Origin: DASWHR01 sp036398095
GTDB taxonomy: Bacteria > Actinomycetota > AC-67
Reading direction: 5' to 3'
NCBI GenBank assembly: GCA_036398095.1
Contig: DASWHR010000034.1
Coordinates: forward strand, 1-34,204
Length of the DNA stretch: 34,204 nt
Positions 32,551 to 34,204 of the stretch are shown here, piece by piece. The notes beneath the pieces were generated by a model. That model was given only the letters and a program-made list of their open reading frames with translations, had not been told where the DNA came from and did not search any database. A program made the position numbers and the translations under genes. How positions within the stretch are numbered: position 1 is the stretch's first letter; the number at the start of each line of letters is the position of its first letter.

Positions 32551-33081
32551 TCAGGGTGTAGTAACGATTATCTCCCCGGCAGTCGGGAGGACGACGGGCC
32601 AGCCGTACTGAAGCTGGACCTCTCGTAACTCCGTAGCAGAAAAGTCGCCCGCGTCGATGGAAACGGTAAGCGATGCGATCATGGCGCCGGCCAGCGGTGG
32701 TGAGCAACTCCCCACACACACGATCTCACGCGATAACCCCTGCACCGTGTAGAAGACCTTGAACAGGACCGGCTCGCTGCACCGGTCGAATGCCGTCAGG
32801 GGGACCGCGAGATCGTCCATGCAGACGACCGCCCCCCATGACGAGGGAAACGAAAAATCAAAGCGAGTGCGGATGAGGGCGCCCGGATCATAGGCTGGCA
32901 AGGGACAGTCCACCGACGGTTCCGGCAAGATCGACGCATTGCAGTGAGGCGGGGGCGCCGGCGTGGAAGGCATGACTACAGCGGGATAGTTCGCTGTCTG
33001 CTGGGCCGCGGAGGCCGGGTGGATCCCCACAATGCCTCCGACGAGCAAGACCAACGTCATTGCACGAACAAGCTTGAGCAT
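32551..33081 (-). CDS. Small exported cysteine-containing protein, unknown function
   Basis: I do not recognise this 176-residue protein. It begins with a clear signal peptide (basic start, hydrophobic core, cleavage probably after HPASA). The mature part has seven cysteines, including C-x3-C (CVGSC), and short beta-strand-like segments, and ends in PTAGEIIVTTP. The start ATG 33081 follows GAGGTGAT at 33088-33095, an extended match to the anti-Shine-Dalgarno sequence; an in-frame GTG at 33087 overlaps that site. It is convergent with the hydroxyacyl-CoA dehydrogenase, 25 bases apart. Its ending resembles that of the next small exported protein (33297-33761), so the two may be distant paralogues with a beta-sandwich fold. 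Codon use is less GC-biased than in the large enzymes nearby. Confidence 0.75.
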   Translation of the reverse strand: MLKLVRAMTLVLLVGGIVGIHPASAAQQTANYPAVVMPSTPAPPPHCNASILPEPSVDCPLPAYDPGALIRTRFDFSFPSSWGAVVCMDDLAVPLTAFDRCSEPVLFKVFYTVQGLSREIVCVGSCSPPLAGAMIASLTVSIDAGDFSATELREVQLQYGWPVVLPTAGEIIVTTP

Positions 33082-33173
33082 GATCACATCACCTCGAATG
33101 TTTCCGAGAGCATGAGCTCCCCCGGAAGAGAGTGGGCTGTGCTGAATGACGGGAGAGACTCATCGATACGCCT

Positions 33174-33215
33174 CTAGGAACGCCGAGACCGGCGTACTTT
33201 CAACCGGAGGTGCAT
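33174..33215 (-). CDS. Possible 13-residue basic leader peptide
   Basis: A short frame ATG 33215 to TAG 33174 encodes a 13-residue peptide with five arginines (MHLRLKVRRSRRS). AAGGAG at 33222-33227 lies 6 bases upstream, a very good ribosome binding site. It sits about 90 bases before the start of the small exported protein gene at 33081, in the same direction. It could be a translated leader or a chance frame; only the ribosome binding site supports it. Confidence 0.3.
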   Translation of the reverse strand: MHLRLKVRRSRRS

Positions 33216-33280
33216 CTCGTTCTCCTTTCGAACCTCGAATGTGTTGTCACGGTTGACGCAGTGCAGCGTCCGGCGGACAC

Positions 33281-33310
33281 ACCCACCCAGCTAGCTTCAG
33301 GCGGGTGGGT
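33281..33310 (-). terminator. Weak hairpin at the end of the second small exported protein gene
   Basis: ACCCACCC (33281-33288) and GGGTGGGT (33303-33310) form an 8-base stem with a 14-base loop that spans the stop codon of the gene ending at 33297. No U-tract follows on the minus strand, so termination is uncertain. Confidence 0.3.
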
Positions 33311-33761
33311 CGTAGGTCACCGTGATCGTTCCGGTCGTGGGTATGGCATCGCAGAGATCGTTCTCCACGAACACGATCACCTTCGTCGCCTCGTTCGGAA
33401 CCCCGACGGTGATCGAGCCGCAGAACCCTCCGCCGCCCAGATCAACAAGTCCATTCCGGAAGCTATAGCTCCCGGCTATCGTTGCGTCGCTGTCGTCCTT
33501 AAGCTCGATCTGGATCGTGTCCTCGCCTTCGAGCCGGAAGCACTGCGCCACAGGACTGTCGCCACAACTGGCCCCGGGACCGGGCGCGACGATGCTTGCC
33601 TGCCCAACGTCCACGCGCGCTGCGAGATCGATCCACAGAGAGCCCAGGCCGACAACGTAGCCCTTCGTTTCGGCCGGCCGGTTCGAAGTGTGCCCCACGA
33701 CCGGCACTCCAATCACGAGAGCCAGAGCAGCAGCGAGTGTCAATCTGTGCCTGTGCATCAT
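33297..33761 (-). CDS. Small exported protein with four cysteines, unknown function
   Basis: This 154-residue protein starts with a typical signal peptide (HRHRLTLAAALALVIGVPVVG) and is predicted to be secreted. The mature part has four cysteines, alternating short hydrophobic strands, a Gly-rich GLVDLGGGGFCG segment and the ending IPTTGTITVTYDPPA, all consistent with a small beta-sandwich. No family is recognised. The start ATG 33761 follows GGGGGGAA (plus 33764-33771); ATG 33758 directly after it is also possible, while an upstream ATG at 33806 has no site and adds non-signal-like residues. It shares direction and C-terminal pattern with the exported protein at 32551-33081, and a 209-base gap separates the two genes, so each may have its own promoter. 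Confidence 0.72.
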   Translation of the reverse strand: MMHRHRLTLAAALALVIGVPVVGHTSNRPAETKGYVVGLGSLWIDLAARVDVGQASIVAPGPGASCGDSPVAQCFRLEGEDTIQIELKDDSDATIAGSYSFRNGLVDLGGGGFCGSITVGVPNEATKVIVFVENDLCDAIPTTGTITVTYDPPA

Positions 33762-33818
33762 CGTTCCCCCCATCAGACATAAGGAACCCCCGAACACGAT
33801 GCTCACGATGGTGCCAAC

Positions 33819-33841
33819 GGGGGCCGATGAACAAAGCCCCC
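33819..33841. other. GC-rich hairpin in the divergent gap before the response regulator
   Basis: GGGGGC (33819-33824) and GCCCCC (33836-33841) can pair around an 11-base loop. It lies in the 161-base gap between the small exported protein gene and the divergent response regulator gene. It might be part of an operator or a leader structure; nothing else supports a function. Confidence 0.3.
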
Positions 33842-33922
33842 ACGTGGAGGACGGCGAGAGCCCTCAAATGGGGAGGGCCTGGGCAGGAGGAACCTTGTGG
33901 AGCAGAGAACACAAAGGGGGCG

Positions 33923-34204
33923 ATGAGTCGTATCGAGGTTTTGCTGGTCGACGACCACACGGTGGTCTTGCAGACGCTGGCGAGGGCGCTGGCGGCGGCG
34001 CCTGACATCGAGGTCGTCGGCACGGCGCGGACGGCGGCCGACGCCTGCTCGATGGCCGAGACGCTGCAACCCGATGTCGCGCTGGTGGACGTGACCCTGC
34101 CCGACGGGAACGGAATCGCCGTGGCGCGGTCGATTCAGCACGCGTCCGGCTCGACTCGCGTTCTCATGCTGACCGGAAACACCGACGTTTCTCTGCTCGC
34201 CAAA
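33923..34204 (+). CDS. NarL/FixJ-type response regulator, receiver domain (3' end outside window)
   Basis: The frame runs from ATG 33923 to the window edge, giving 94 residues of a CheY-like receiver domain. VLLVDDHTVV gives the acidic pocket. The phosphorylated aspartate is in VALVDVTLPDGNG, and RVLMLTGNTD carries the conserved Thr. The D-D-H start and the overall sequence resemble the NarL/FixJ group, which usually has a C-terminal LuxR-type DNA-binding domain, here beyond the edge. AAAGGGGG lies two bases before the ATG, a close but usable ribosome binding site. It would be switched on by a sensor kinase that is not in this window; its targets are unknown. Confidence 0.88.
   Translation, partial: MSRIEVLLVDDHTVVLQTLARALAAAPDIEVVGTARTAADACSMAETLQPDVALVDVTLPDGNGIAVARSIQHASGSTRVLMLTGNTDVSLLAK

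Noticed and set aside
1..34204. tRNA or rRNA genes, CRISPR arrays, transposases, phage integrases
   Set aside because: None of their characteristic sequences or regular repeats was found on reading both strands.

Overview
The window is GC-rich bacterial chromosomal DNA, about 70% G+C in most genes by eye. Gene content points to a high-GC Gram-positive-type lineage, probably Actinomycetota or a related deep branch: a long-form glucose-1-phosphate thymidylyltransferase, a LytR-CpsA-Psr ligase, a DUF5317-type membrane domain, a MeaA-type mutase, a two-headed hydroxyacyl-CoA dehydrogenase, and giant GT-C-like membrane proteins. No rRNA or marker gene is present, so the assignment stays tentative. 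No tRNA, rRNA, CRISPR array, transposase or phage gene was seen.

Region 1 (1-10479, all minus strand) is a tightly packed envelope-polysaccharide operon, read from right to left. It encodes a secreted protein of unknown family, a DegT-type sugar aminotransferase, a Gfo/Idh sugar dehydrogenase, an LCP ligase, RmlA, RmlB and RmlD, a second sugar nucleotidyltransferase, and a membrane protein with a spermidine-synthase-like domain that runs off the left edge. Many junctions are 4-base ATGA or GTGA overlaps. rmlC is absent from the window. Region 2 (10504-14492) holds the polymerisation and export part: an O-antigen ligase/polymerase-like protein (+), a Wzx-like flippase (-) and a GT4 glycosyltransferase (+).

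Region 3 (14489-20604) is mixed. It contains a DUF5317-thioesterase fusion, a multi-pass protein that looks like an M48 peptidase stripped of its zinc site, an ethylmalonyl-CoA mutase-type enzyme, and a secreted Ig-like protein that ends in a strong bidirectional hairpin.

Region 4 (20640-30712) is a second glycan island, visibly lower in G+C across its first three genes. Five overlapping or closely spaced minus-strand genes encode a flippase fused to a GT2 glycosyltransferase, a GT4, a 1034-residue GT-C-like membrane protein, a methyltransferase and another GT4. A divergent plus-strand gene encodes a shorter relative of the GT-C-like protein. The flippase-GT2 gene appears to start at a CTG codon behind a near-ideal ribosome binding site, with a perfect TTGACA hexamer further upstream. 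Region 5 (30756-34204) has the two-headed 3-hydroxyacyl-CoA dehydrogenase, two small cysteine-containing exported proteins of unknown function, and the start of a response regulator cut by the right edge.

Together, regions 1, 2 and 4 can be read as making nucleotide sugars (dTDP-rhamnose branch, an amino sugar, a second NDP-sugar), assembling lipid-linked glycans, flipping and polymerising them, and attaching them to the wall through the LCP protein. The acyl-CoA genes are interleaved with these but have no obvious role in glycan synthesis.
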